Shown here piece by piece: positions 1-9,923 of a DNA stretch of 64,000 nt (positions within the stretch are counted from its first letter, which is position 1; every line of letters starts with the position of its first letter). Under the pieces are notes generated by a model, which was given only the letters and a program-made list of their open reading frames with translations, was not told the DNA's origin and searched no databases. Source of the DNA: Alentia gelatinosa (lineage: Eukaryota > Annelida > Polychaeta > Phyllodocida > Polynoidae); the NCBI GenBank assembly GCA_950022655.1, contig OX465583.1:30593360-30657359 (forward strand), in the 5' to 3' direction. Position numbers and translations under genes: made by a program.

Positions 1-394
1 GAGTCCTTACCTATCCAGTAACGGTTTTGATACTCTACATATACCACATAAAATACAATTCTGAACTAACTACAATATAACAAATGATAGCTGCAAATTA
101 CACACTGATATAAATGGTTACACTCAGGCCCATATTGACGAAATCTAAACGAAATCCTTGCAGCTCAACTACAATATTTCACATATATATGGTCGAATCC
201 CACAAAAGTGGTGCAATTTTGACATTTTTATCTTAATCATTTATCTTCCAATTAGATTTTGACTACAGGAGCAAATATAATTATAATAAAGAAAAGTATA
301 TTGGTGGCCTTATTTCAGGGAATAGAGATATGAGATGATTTGTCAAAAACGGATTTTTTTTTAGTTTTTTAAAGCTTCTTCGACTAATGTAGGT
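1..394. other. AT-rich DNA, nothing recognised
   Basis: I see no open frame of note, no RNA gene and no clear repeat unit. The stretch is AT-rich with short A and T runs. Confidence 0.6.
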
Positions 395-520
395 ATAATA
401 ATAACCATTTTTATCGATATTTGAGCGTTTATAGTAATAGGGAAACCAAAGTCTCGCTAACTTGGTAAGGCTCGGTAACTTTGACTTTCTTTCACCGGAA
501 CATAGCTTCCTTCTAATACC
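395..520 (+). repeat. Dispersed repeat, copy without the long hairpin
   Basis: This segment matches the reverse complement of 20805-21003 over most of its length. Shared blocks include TTTTTATCGATATTTGA, TAGTAATAGGGAAACCAA, GGTAAGGCT and CGGAACATAG. The other copy has an extra inverted arm, making a long hairpin that is absent here. The family is not one I can name. Order and orientation are conserved between the two copies, so I read them as relics of one mobile repeat. Confidence 0.6.
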
Positions 521-698
521 AGAATGAGTTTTAAAACAATAATATGATCAAAAAGACCAGCCACGGAGAGGTAGAAATGCAGTCTATTATATAGAGCCAT
601 GAAATTGTGGAATTTGATTCCTGCTAGTTTGCAAAATATTGTAACAAAATAGTTTTTAAAAAATTAAAAAATATCTATTAAAACGTTCAAACGCTGGG

Positions 699-800
699 CG
701 ATATTCACTCAGCTTCGCGTTGTTCATATATCGCTCCGTGTTTGAATTCGTGGAGAACGGTGACTATGACCAAAACTTGTTGGTTTCTTCTTTAGTATTG
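699..800 (+). repeat. Dispersed repeat with TTCACTCAGCTTCGC hairpin, copy 1
   Basis: The segment resembles 63035-63136 in order and orientation. It starts with GCGATATTCACTCAGCTTCG, passes through a GTGGAG block, and ends in CCAAAACTTGTTGGTTTC followed by TTCTTTAGT. The first ~38 bp form an imperfect hairpin (GCGATATTCA against TCATATATCGC). Related hairpins without the longer body occur at 32340-32372 and 58911-58955. The short open frames across it are not convincing as protein. Confidence 0.6.
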
Positions 801-1685
801 ACTCTAGGCAAAATCAAGGCCCTGCGTCCACTGTGCTCCCGATACCCTACAATAGGCCTTATGATGCGTGCAGCTGGGTGCATCCTTGGGTGTATTGGCT
901 TCAGATTAAAGTTGACTTTTTGATGCGATATCGATTTGTGTTTGGAGATGAATCATATGTCCTATCGGAGTGTATTGGGAGGTCAGTGGACGCCGAACAG
1001 AATTCTGCTTCTGATTATTTGTACCAAGAGATGTTTCCTCAGTGATACGAAATGTCAGTAGTTGTGCCGAAGTACATATTGATTTAGGCAGAAATAATTG
1101 ACTTGTAATATCTATCCCTATTTCCAACTCAAGATTAATTGACCAAAAGTGGACGTTCTATATAAGTGCCTAGCAGATGGCTGAGGAATCAGGGTAGGTT
1201 ATGTGCTCTGTATCTAGCATTATCAAGTTTAGCCATAACCGATTCCTCCGATGCAATCACTTCCAGCTCGTATTTAATTCATGTTGATTGTATCACCTTA
1301 AAAACAAGTGATTAGCAAACTGAATCGCTTGCAAATTCAACAGAGTTGAGTCAGCAGTTGCGCAGAGTGTAGATTATGTTTGGGGCCTTATACATCTTCA
1401 ATGATGTATTGGCAACTATTCAGTATCAACCGATTAGTTTTTAGTCGGACTTCCCAGGCGTGACATCCAGTCCCCTATGTGATTGATGGAGAGGTATTCT
1501 GCTGGAGTCAGGGGGAAATGTTTTCGTTCTGCTACATGGCACATTCGACTGACCCAATTTAACACTCTCTTTTGTCACGATCTGAAACATGGCCCATTGT
1601 CGAGCCAGTCTTGGCTATGGTTGGGTACTCGTCTGACAGTGTTTCGTGTCATAGGAGCATGGCTTTGAACCAATCAATTAAAGTT
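801..1685. other. Unannotated stretch
   Basis: Only short open frames of 60-73 codons are present, none with recognisable motifs. No RNA gene or tandem repeat is seen. Confidence 0.5.
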
Positions 1686-1868
1686 TTTGTTTGTCTGTTT
1701 CAATTTTACGTTCATTCAGGATTCAGCTTTTTCTCACTGGTTTTACATCCCTAGGGTTGGTGATCGAATATATGAGATAAATTTAATTAGAAATCTCACC
1801 CCTAAACATGCCACTGAGTTGGGAGCTCCTTTACTTCCCACACCACATAACTAGTGAGAGGGTTAAGA
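1686..1868 (-). mobile_element. SINE, 3' part only
   Basis: Read on the minus strand, this carries the middle and tail of the SINE seen complete at 5131-5425. It has the GTGTGGGAAGTAAAGGAGCTC block, the GGGGTGAGATTTCT block and the GTTTG-rich (AAAC complement) tail at 1686. The tRNA-like head is missing, as expected for a 5'-truncated retrotransposed copy. The body has point differences from the complete copy. Confidence 0.7.
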
Positions 1869-1950
1869 TTTGATGCATTTATCAATTCTATGGGAGGCCA
1901 TATATAGTGATGGCACTTATAAAGGTGTACCACGATTATATATATTGTTC

Positions 1951-2007
1951 AAATTGTGATTTTTATTTTGACTGGAGGCTAGAGTGGTAATTATCTGTGC
2001 ATTAACG
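1951..2007 (+). repeat. GGCTAGAGT repeat, copy 1
   Basis: The block TTTTTATTTTGACTGGAGGC followed by TAGAGTGGTAATTATCTGTG also occurs at 14740-14821 and, in part, at 62290-62330. Relative to 14740-14821 this copy lacks ~34 bp between TAGAGT and GGTAATTA. The family is unknown. Confidence 0.5.
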
Positions 2008-2439
2008 TAACAAACTAGTGCCCAATGTTCTTTGGAATAACATTAATAGCATATCGAACCTACATTGGGTACAATCACATTCTTTGAAAAAAGGAATATC
2101 TAATGGCATTATTTATCAAAATTCAGGGATGGAATAAAACTGGTCAACCAGACCACTCTCATTGGCTTCTTTTATATAACCAAATGGGCCAACTGTGTGA
2201 TGTATAGCAAGAGCACAGGTCACATCACACTGACACAGAATCTATCAAATAGAGTTACACGGAAGCAGTCTAATGCGGGAGAAGCCTTTGCCGCTTACGG
2301 TAGAGTAGTCACAAGATGCAAATATACAAGGACAACTCTGTATCATCCGTAGGAAAAACAGCAAATGCGTTTTTTCTGGATCAGTAAGCTTAAGGAAATG
2401 CCCGCACATTACTGTCTCTTGGGGCGCCATCTACCCAAC

Positions 2440-3011
2440 CAGGGACCTGTTTCACTAGTTTTGTGACATGTCTGTGACACCATAAGGCCCTTTTCCATTG
2501 GCCGATTTCCCGTCACCGATCTACAGTCAGGAACCTCCGACGGACTTTTGGCACTGCTGACACAAAATCGGTCAATGGAAACGACGCAGCTCGTGAAATG
2601 ACCAACAACTTTTTCTGCTTACATTATGCAATGTGGTACCACCCACCATTGAGTGAAAGCTTGGTCACTGAGTGAAATCTACTACCCTTCGAGGTCGACG
2701 CACAGTCAGTGGCACCACCGACAGACAAAAGATCTACACAAAGTTTGTCAGCCAATGGAAACGGGCCTATACAGACGTTGTCTAGTTTCGTGACAACACA
2801 AGTAGCTGCCCTTAGGAAAAGACATACCTCAGACATAAGAATTAGACAAATCTACACATCATGGACCTGTTTCACTAGTTTCGTGGCAAAAGTGGCACCA
2901 ACAGTGCAAACAAGAACGGCCAAACGAAGTCTAATATCTAGTTCTTATGAAACCAGACAAACAGGACACACATATCTAGACATGTCACGAAACTAGTGAA
3001 ACAGGTCCCTG
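2440..3011. mobile_element. Family 2 DNA transposon (CAGGGACC ends), interrupted
   Basis: The terminal inverted repeats start CAGGGACCTGTTTCACTAG at 2440 and end with the complement of the same sequence at 3011. A second element (2485-2768) lies inside. Without it the body is about 285 bp and aligns along its length with 22468-22761. There is no coding sequence, so it is non-autonomous. No target duplication is obvious at the outer ends. A third copy of the end sequence (GGACCTGTTTCACTAG) occurs internally near 2864. The superfamily is not assignable from what I see. Confidence 0.85.
2485..2768. mobile_element. Family 1 miniature transposon nested in family 2
   Basis: The inverted ends are AGGCCCTTTTCCATTGGCCG (left) and its near complement ending at 2768; two of 21 positions differ. 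ATA flanks both sides (2482-2484 and 2769-2771). The homologous unoccupied site in the copy at 22468-22761 reads CCATACAG with one ATA (22510-22512), so the insertion duplicated ATA. A 3-bp duplication is compatible with PIF/Harbinger-like transposition, though ATA is not their usual TWA target. The body repeats ACCGA/TCGGT motifs. Confidence 0.85.
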
Positions 3012-3039
3012 ATGTAAGGCCTGATTCCCACAGAAGGGA

Positions 3040-3085
3040 TGTTTCCACTGGCCGATGAAAACGACACCGATTATCTACGTTCTGT
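3040..3085 (+). repeat. Family 1 left end, solo
   Basis: GTTTCCACTGGCCGATGAAA followed by ACACCGATTATC matches the left end of family 1 elements. No matching right end was found nearby, so this is a fragment. Confidence 0.5.
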
Positions 3086-3469
3086 AGTAGGGGAGGCGAT
3101 ATGAACATTTCTCAAGATTTCATGACACTTCTCACAAAAAAAATGTTTCACCACTTTCGGGTCGTTGAGAATCTGCGATATCAAACGTTGCGGTCAGTCA
3201 AGTCAAATTGTGGTAGCAGTGGGTTGCGATTAGAGGTGAAAGGTCACCAAATTTCGGTAATTCTAATCTTGTTTACTACTTTTGTTCTAGTTCCAAAAGA
3301 TTTTGACTTACAAATAGCAAGTCTTTGGAAACGGTACACATGTATATATATATATGTGAGGCAAATGCCCAGTATTTTGAACATTAAGTAATGCCCATAT
3401 CTTCTCCCTTACTAAAAGTCCTATGGCTGGTTGTCACTGACTACGTGTCAGTATAATCAGTGCGGATGA

Positions 3470-3680
3470 TGCCTTTTCATGCCTGGTTTATATTGCATTT
3501 TACAGGTCCATGACAATTTGTTTTGTTTCATTATCTCACCCCAGTATTTTTCTCCATAGGCTTGACATGTCATACAGAAAGGGGTGTACATGTACGAGCC
3601 TAGATCATCAAACGGGCAGGAGGTCCTGTCCATTCGAGTTAAATCATTTCTCTTGGGGATGACCAACATTGTTCATAGTC
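3470..3680 (+). repeat. Dispersed repeat shared with 62815-62975, copy 1
   Basis: The shared order is CACCCC-AGTATT, CCATAGGCTT-ACAT, a GTACATGTAC-like block, then GTCCATTC and GTTCACAGGC. The stretch from 3681 to 4050 shows nothing recognisable. Confidence 0.5.
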
Positions 3681-4052
3681 TTGTTCACAGGCCTGTCCTA
3701 GCGGGCGACACTCCATGATCGTAAGGAATAAAGATAAAAAGAACAGCCTTATTCATCGTCTTAAACCAGCGGAAATATGTTTGTAATGGACTCAATTACA
3801 AAATGATAATTTTAAATGAAGAATGGCTGAAATATTTAGTTAGATTCATTTATGATCATATATGATGAAATTAGTTATGAAAAATACCGCTCTATGTCGC
3901 CACTTGCAGAAACTCTCGCTCACGTGTCCCACAGCCTGTCTCACTGCTGTACGAAATTGAAGGGACCCCTGTGCAGTCGCTAACTAGAACTGCTTATTTG
4001 TTTTAATGTCCGTTTAATGGGCCAGGGGAACTTGGGATTATATAGGAACTAA

Positions 4053-4265
4053 CTAAGGTTTCAGCTTTTCTGGCTGGTTTTATACCACAGGGCTTGCGAT
4101 CGAATCTATGAGAAATCTCACCCCTACACAGATATATACCTAGGGGAGAGTTGTTCCCACACCACGTAGACACGGAGTGAGAAGGCCCGGCCTTTGATAT
4201 AGCAGTATGCCTACCGCTGCTGGTGATGAAGCAAAATGGTGGCTGCAGTGGGATAATGGTGAAAG
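4053..4265 (-). mobile_element. SINE, head missing
   Basis: This is a minus-strand copy of the SINE family. It has GATCGAATC, AGAAATCTCACCCCTACACA, CCCACACCACGTAGACA and the ATATAGCAGTA/GCTGCTGGTGATG blocks in the order expected of the complement of 5131-5425. It lacks the tRNA-like head and an obvious tail. A short insertion or mutation follows CACACAG near 4140. Confidence 0.7.
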
Positions 4266-5130
4266 ACTGAACTGTAGTCAGCGACTACACCTCCCACACT
4301 CCCTGCAACTACTGTTTCCTGGTACCTACAAGGTAAATCATAGTCTCTGATATTGAAATCTGAAATCAACTAATATAACTACTTGAATATGCCCTTGTGG
4401 ATATGCATTCATTGTGGGGTTATACAGCGTTACTACACCCCCACGTTAGGCGAAAGTCGCAGCACCTCCGGTCAATAATGACATATTGGATCATTCAACC
4501 ATACATGATCAATTTCAATAAACAGGAGGCCAACCCTAACATCGTGATTAGTGGATAAATCACACATTGACTGCTCCTATATGGCACAGAGCGATTGCTA
4601 ATTCCCCTGTAACCTACCAGAAGATTGGTGCCACCGTAGTTGGGGGACAACCGCTGTTATCAGTTCTCATATTCTATTGATAATAGACTAGGCTAAAAAC
4701 CAAAAAGCCAAAAGAACAAGAGAGAAATACCCAATTGTTAACTGTAACCTTCATCTGGTGTTATCTTTGGTGTCGCAGACAAGATGGCTGCCTCCAAAGC
4801 AAAATAGCTACCTGCCCTAAATGCGCTATACTAGGAGTAGGAACAATGACGAAGCATTAACTGCGGCACATAGCTAACCCTGTTCCACAAACATACACTA
4901 AAGAATAGTGAGAGTTCCAGTGTGACCTCTGAGATGGCACAATCAGCCGGGGCCAACCTCCATAATATTTCAGGCATTGATCCTCAAGCTGCATTTGTTC
5001 ACCAATGCCTAACATGTGGTGCCCTTGTGGTTTGGCGGTCTGCTGGGGTGGACAGAAATTACCAATCTGTTCACCCTCTTGGTCGCCTCGCCTCCTCGTG
5101 GTGCAGACTGGATAACTAAAGCGACCAGGG
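4266..5130. other. Unannotated stretch
   Basis: No gene or clear repeat is visible. The 65-codon frame at 4922-5119 abuts the SINE head and has no recognisable motif. Confidence 0.5.
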
Positions 5131-5425
5131 TGGGTGGGGAGTTAGCTCAGTGGTAAAGAGCACGGGACTTTATTAATTCGGGTCCCACTGCAGCCACTTT
5201 TCTCCTTCACCCCCCAGCAGTGCTAGATTTACTGCTATATCAAAGGCCAATCCTTCTCATACCATGTCTATGTGGAGTGGGAAGTAAAAGAACTCTCACC
5301 TCGGTAAATGTGTAGGGGTGGGATTTCTATTTACATTCATCCCATAGATTTGATCAAACTCAAAGTAAGTCTAATTGAACAAATTGGACGTTAAACTACC
5401 AAAACAAACAAACAAAACAAACAAA
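5131..5425 (+). mobile_element. tRNA-derived SINE, complete copy
   Basis: The head GGGGAGTTAGCTCAGTGGTA resembles the 5' half of a tRNA. A degenerate T-arm with ATTCGGGTCCC lies 34 nt further on. The body contains TCTCATACCATGTCTATGTG, GAGTGGGAAGTAAAAGAACT and GTAGGGGTGGGATTTCT. It ends in GGACGTTAAACTACC plus a run of AAAC units (5400-5425), the simple tail expected of LINE-mobilised SINEs. The tRNA part does not fold into an intact tRNA, so this is not a tRNA gene. Three further copies lie on the minus strand in this window. The GACGTTAAAC tail recalls molluscan and other invertebrate SINEs, which is an impression rather than a search result. Confidence 0.85.
5142..5186 (+). promoter_or_regulatory. 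Internal Pol III promoter (A and B boxes) of the SINE
   Basis: The A box is TTAGCTCAGTGG at 5142-5153. The B box is ATTCGGGTCCC at 5176-5186, close to GGTTCGANTCC. The spacing fits a type 2 RNA polymerase III promoter. The B box has lost one consensus A, so activity is uncertain. Confidence 0.6.
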
Positions 5426-6340
5426 TTTTGGTTTGCCTCTGAATTTTCGACATGGAATAGCATGGAGGTCGGCACCTGATTAATGGCACCATTCTATAGA
5501 TCGTACTGAAATTCCCATTGATTCTTTAGTGATCGGTCAGGGAAACAGGGTACGCTATATATAGGTGCCCTTTATAGACAGTGGATTCAGTGTAACTGGA
5601 AAGACGAGGACAGATTTCAACTGATGAGAATATATCCGTAGGTTTCTTATAGTATAATGGTTATCACACAAAACTGGTTAAAATAAAATCCTCAAAAATG
5701 GAATGAAGTACCTCCAACAATTATGAAGACATGGACTAACAAGGCCTTTAAAATCATTTTCAGAGGAAAACTGAAAGGCGTTATTCCATGAAAACATACT
5801 TGAACATTACTAGATAAGCTCTACCTGCATTGTGGAAATGACGACTTATTATTCTAGATACATACGTCCTTAGGAAGATGCACGTGGTACTGGCCACATA
5901 TTAAAACGGCTGAGTATCAGGATAAAAAGGATTACGTCATTTTGAAATGTTACTGCCATAACTGATTCACACAGCATTGGTTTTGACTTTTTCTACTCTC
6001 TAACTTAAAGTATGTGGCAGGGGTCTTGATTTATGTGAGTACATGCAATAAAAGCCAGTTACAACGTATGTATACATACCCGCGCGCCGCCCTTGTGTCC
6101 ACGAGAGTAAAAATAAGATAACAAGAGGTTGATGAACGCCGCTCAACTGAAGGTTATCAGTTACTCAAACGCTGATTTAATATTATCAGATCTTATCAGC
6201 TAGAACATTCTACTCGGGTGTCCTTATCACTGGAGAGCATCCCTGCTGGTTCTAGAACTCTTTAACATGCTTTGAATTGCAATTATATAGATTATAAATA
6301 GTGCTGAGAGGTAGGGCTACTCTCAATAGTTCATCAGTGG
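5426..6340. other. Unannotated stretch
   Basis: No gene, RNA or repeat array is seen. The stretch is AT-rich and mixed in composition. Confidence 0.5.
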
Positions 6341-6965
6341 ATGAACAATATGGTGGGAGTACGTGAGAGTGTGTGGAAATATTTACAGACTCCGTTTGTC
6401 TTTCCTGTGGGGTTTACTCCTGGTTACTCAGAGGTCGAGACTCCGGAGGCTAGTGTTGACTTTTGCCCCTCTCCTGGAGAACCAAGTCCTGGCGTGGGGC
6501 GAAAATTTACAACCTATTCAAGTCCCCCAGATTGAAAATCCCATTTACACAGCACCAACGTTAGGCCTCCTCACTCTCCCACCCAACTACTGCCAACAAC
6601 GATCCAAGATCCACTTCCGAAGTTTCCCGGAGGCTTATTTGCAGTACAAACTAATGGTTTCCCTTCTCAACACCCTCCCATTGGCCCAAACCCATCTGGC
6701 GCTATTTCAAAACCTTAGTCACCTTTCATTTTCGATGAAACTCGCGTGGAACGGCGAAGGTATGGACATCGGGGGTGCGTTACTTAAAAATAGAAGAGAA
6801 ATCAATATCCGACCAATGAGCATGTGTCTTGGGCCCAGTCTAGTCCTAACGCATGCGCACTGGTGCTCGCGCGGGGCAGTGGTGTTGTACCTGGCGTGCT
6901 GGACTCAGTCACTCTTCAAGCGCCGCTCAGTACGGTACTACCTCAGCCCCCGTGCGACTGTGTGA
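6341..6965 (+). CDS. Coding-like stretch, function unknown, possibly a relic
   Basis: The longest ATG-initiated frame of the window (200 codons, 6363-6965) lies here. A second plus frame starting at 6341 reads as a Pro/Ser/Thr-rich sequence with only a few stops (first at 6533). That second frame contains runs such as GFPSQHPPIGPNPSG, which look more protein-like than the 200-codon frame. Neither frame shows a domain I recognise. The segment is richer in GC than its surroundings, which lengthens open frames by chance. It could be a decayed exon, a transposon open-frame remnant, or chance. No clean exon boundaries are evident. Confidence 0.15.
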
Positions 6966-7219
6966 CTACATATACATGTATATCATAGCACGACTGAAAA
7001 TATACGTGATAAAAAAATATATGCATTGTGGATATTGTCAAGCGTATGTTGACATTGTGGACTGGTGATTGGTCTTGTACAGTGACAATCAGGAGACTCT
7101 TGCGATAAGCTGTGTGTAGTGGATGGGAGTTGCTCCTCACTGGTAGATCACGGAGCAGCTCGCAGTATGGCAGCGCCGCCCTGTCGGCCGTGACATGCGG
7201 GCACCCAGTATACCAGGTA
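6833..7219 (+). promoter_or_regulatory. CpG-richer stretch with possible 5' exon and splice donor
   Basis: CpG dinucleotides are far commoner here than in the flanks. GCATGCGCA at 6852-6860 is a partial NRF-1-like palindrome. At 7100-7219 the DNA is GC-rich and ends in TACCAGGTAGGTTC, a good splice-donor context (CAG then GTAGGT). An ATGGCAGCGCCGCCC start lies within but reads only eight codons before a stop. This could be a promoter with a non-coding first exon, or just a GC-rich island. Confidence 0.2.
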
Positions 7220-7466
7220 GGTTCTCATATCTACTACGACCATACTATCTTCACGTATTATAGTTTTCCACTCTTATTGAGTCCAGCATTGCATACATGT
7301 ATAAAGTTGGCCGTTTGCGTTACCCTCAAATGCATTCAGTCACCAGCCTACTCGTATGGGAGAGTGGGATGTCATTAAGTTTGCATACTGCTGATCTACT
7401 AAGAAATGATGAGGGGCAGTAAGTTGTTCCAAGGGCTGTGGGCAAAGTTCCCGCCTGTGGGAAGCA

Positions 7467-7513
7467 GGGTGGGGTATGGTGCAGAGTGGGGTGGGGATGG
7501 TGGGGTGGTGTGA
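7467..7513 (+). other. G-rich tract with quadruplex potential
   Basis: Five runs of three or more G (such as GGGTGGGG and GTGGGGTGGGGATGGTGGGG) occur within about 45 bp on the plus strand. Such spacing can form a G-quadruplex. The apparent long minus-strand frames across it (Pro/His-rich) come from this composition. From 7562 to 8030 I see no feature. Confidence 0.5.
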
Positions 7514-8032
7514 GAAAGGAAGAGGCAACACTCGACACACAAACTGTATGCCTAATTTCATAAACTTAAACCCAAAAATAGGCTCAATAACTGGTATAAA
7601 CTTATATTATATAGAGTAAATCCGTTTTCCCTCAGATCTCAGGAGGGCAGTTATCCCCTGTCCCCTACCCTAGGCTAAAGTACAACATATGATACTTAAT
7701 TAACAATCGATATTTGATCTAATAGCATCATTTTTCAGGTATTATGAATGAATTGAAGAAAACAGTATTTTTCAGTATATTTCCTATATAAATTAGGCAA
7801 ATATCAATGGGCCTATATATTGGAAGGGAAGGAAAACCTGGACAACCTTTTGTATTTGTACTTATTTCTCAGGCCTAATTTAGGATGCGACATTCTGAAT
7901 TCTACGTTATGCATTTACTTATCCCATTGTTGTGCTTGCACGATCTGCCTGTGCATGTAGGTTCTCTTTTATCATACATAAGTGCAAAGTATGATAACAT
8001 CTGTTCTATTCATACTCGAATATTGCAGAGTG

Positions 8033-8048
8033 CCCCCCCCCCCCCCCC
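8033..8048 (+). repeat. Poly-C run of 16
   Basis: Uninterrupted run of 16 C following TTGCAGAGTG. Confidence 0.95.
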
Positions 8049-8263
8049 GATTAAAACGGCAAAGTATAGCTTCAGTTCAGTGGTACAAGTCACACCACAC
8101 CTGAGAATATCTTCCGGATCCTTGGGAAATTACTTTAACTTTATAAATTTAATTTTACAAAATAGCCACATATTATTGCGATTTTGAAGTATTATACTTA
8201 ATGCACACAACCCGGATTTCCTTAGTAGAAAGGAAGCTCGACTACTTTTGAGGTGGACATTGT

Positions 8264-8320
8264 CACCACCTGACGATATTGGCTTCACGATCTACAGTTG
8301 CCACGTATTTAGTCGTCTAG
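8264..8320 (+). repeat. Fragment of the GTTTACACTAG miniature element
   Basis: CCACCTGACG, ACGATCTACAGT and GTCGTCTAG match 44708-44760 in order. This is the right half of that family. No left inverted end is recognisable. From 8321 to 8608 nothing else is seen. Confidence 0.5.
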
Positions 8321-8606
8321 AAGTAGGGTAGACGCTGTCTCTGTTGATTTCTTAAGAAAAGAAGTTTCCCGTCGCTTGGGAAGGCTTTATTATCATGTCT
8401 ACTCATAGTATACGGAAACTTGCCTACTGTCGTCGCACGTAAGATGTATACGATACAATTGTCTATCAGATGTATCCCAAAGCTGAAAGCAGAGGGATAG
8501 ATCTGACAATATTGCAAGGAACTTTGACTTTCGAAGATGTTACAATTAAATTAGGGCAGATTTATTACTTCGATTTGCGAGAGGAATCTTCATATAGAAC
8601 ACCCAG

Positions 8607-8608
<2 letters not shown>

Positions 8609-8688
<80 letters not shown>
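8609..8688. repeat. (AT)40 microsatellite
   Basis: Eighty uninterrupted bases of AT. Open frames on both strands through it (Ile-Tyr repeats) are artefacts. Confidence 0.98.
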
Positions 8689-8691
<3 letters not shown>

Positions 8692-9490
8692 AGGGAGCAC
8701 CACCAACATAATATGTATTTCCATCTGGAAGATCGATAACGACCACATTCTGATATAAGAAAGTAAACATGACTAATGCTCAGTACGTTCTCTGTGGTTT
8801 TAGACCTGGACCATTTACCGTATATTTGCGAAGACATGACTAATCCAAAGTTTACCTGAATTATTACGGCTTTTACAACTTATAAACTATCTTTTGGCAA
8901 GTCACAAATCGGTATTAGTTATCAAATTTCAGCTCGGGAAAGCTCTATACACTATGTGTTTTTGTCCTTGTGTTTACGTATATATGCAGTTTAGAGATTA
9001 AATTGCCTAGATCAATGAGGTAATATTTGTCTTTGGGAGTTGAAGACTTTTCACGGCTGCCCATATCTATTATTTAAGCAAGCTGAGTCATGTTGACAGA
9101 CACAGATAACGCTGATTGTCATTTATTTATTGTGTATCGATTAAAGGTGTGATATACAAGATAACTCCTCGGTTATTCCCTCTTTGAGACCAGATATAAT
9201 CTGTGCTGCTTTTGATGGGTGAAGGAGGCATACAATAGCATGTAGTAAATAAAATATAGTATTTTATAAGGACAACGAGAAATCCGCTATGATGTTGAAA
9301 TACATCCGGTTGCAGGGAAGTTCCTAAAACGAGGACTGATTGAATATCACCTTCCAAAAGGTCAATTATAATTAGGTTCCGGCTGATATATTCGACTATT
9401 GATTAAGCCGATGACATTAGAAATGTTATCAGAACGCAAGTATATGAAGTATATAGGAGACACACTTTTTATATCACTCATGTATGTACA
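8689..9490. other. Unannotated stretch
   Basis: No supported feature. Small open frames only. Confidence 0.5.
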
Positions 9491-9781
9491 GTTCTCTACC
9501 TTCTCCCTGCCCCTCTCTCGTTGTCTATCAACATGCCTATCACTTTTTCATTGCCATTGCCTCTCTCTCTTCATGTTTCTTTTGAGTAGTCGCTCTTCTA
9601 TAACTCCCTTTTTGTCTCTTTCTCTCCTTCTCACTTTGATTCCCTCTGTCTCAGATATTCTGTCTGTTTTTCTCTGTATATCTCTTTGCATCCCTCTAAT
9701 CTTCCCTGTCCATCTACCCATCTATACTAAAACAACTTTTTCTCCTAAAATCTCGCCCTCTCTCATTCTCTCTCGCAGGCT
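9491..9781 (+). repeat. Pyrimidine-rich low-complexity tract
   Basis: About 290 bp of mostly C and T on the plus strand, dominated by CTCTCT, CCCTC and TTTCTC words. It ends in TTCTCTCTCGCAGGC, which would be an excellent splice acceptor (cut after 9778). The next ~145 bp (9780-9923) has moderate GC and includes TTGCGCATGCGTAG. The 174-codon frame 9399-9923 is mainly the Leu/Ser-rich translation of this tract and is not evidence for a protein. Confidence 0.8.
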
Positions 9782-9923
9782 ATGTGGCTTGACCTTGCGC
9801 ATGCGTAGGACGACGGTACATTTGTCCACAGCTGTTAGAGTGCCACTTCATGTCTTTATTGTTATGTGGGTGAACCACATTTCGTATCAGCTTGTGCCGG
9901 CCCCCTTTACTTTCACTTGGTGA

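Noticed and set aside
5131..5205. tRNA gene on the plus strand
   Set aside because: A and B boxes are present but acceptor, anticodon and T stems do not pair. It is the head of a dispersed SINE.
9399..9923. 174-codon Leu/Ser-rich frame
   Set aside because: Mostly the translation of the pyrimidine-rich tract. No domain or conserved motif.
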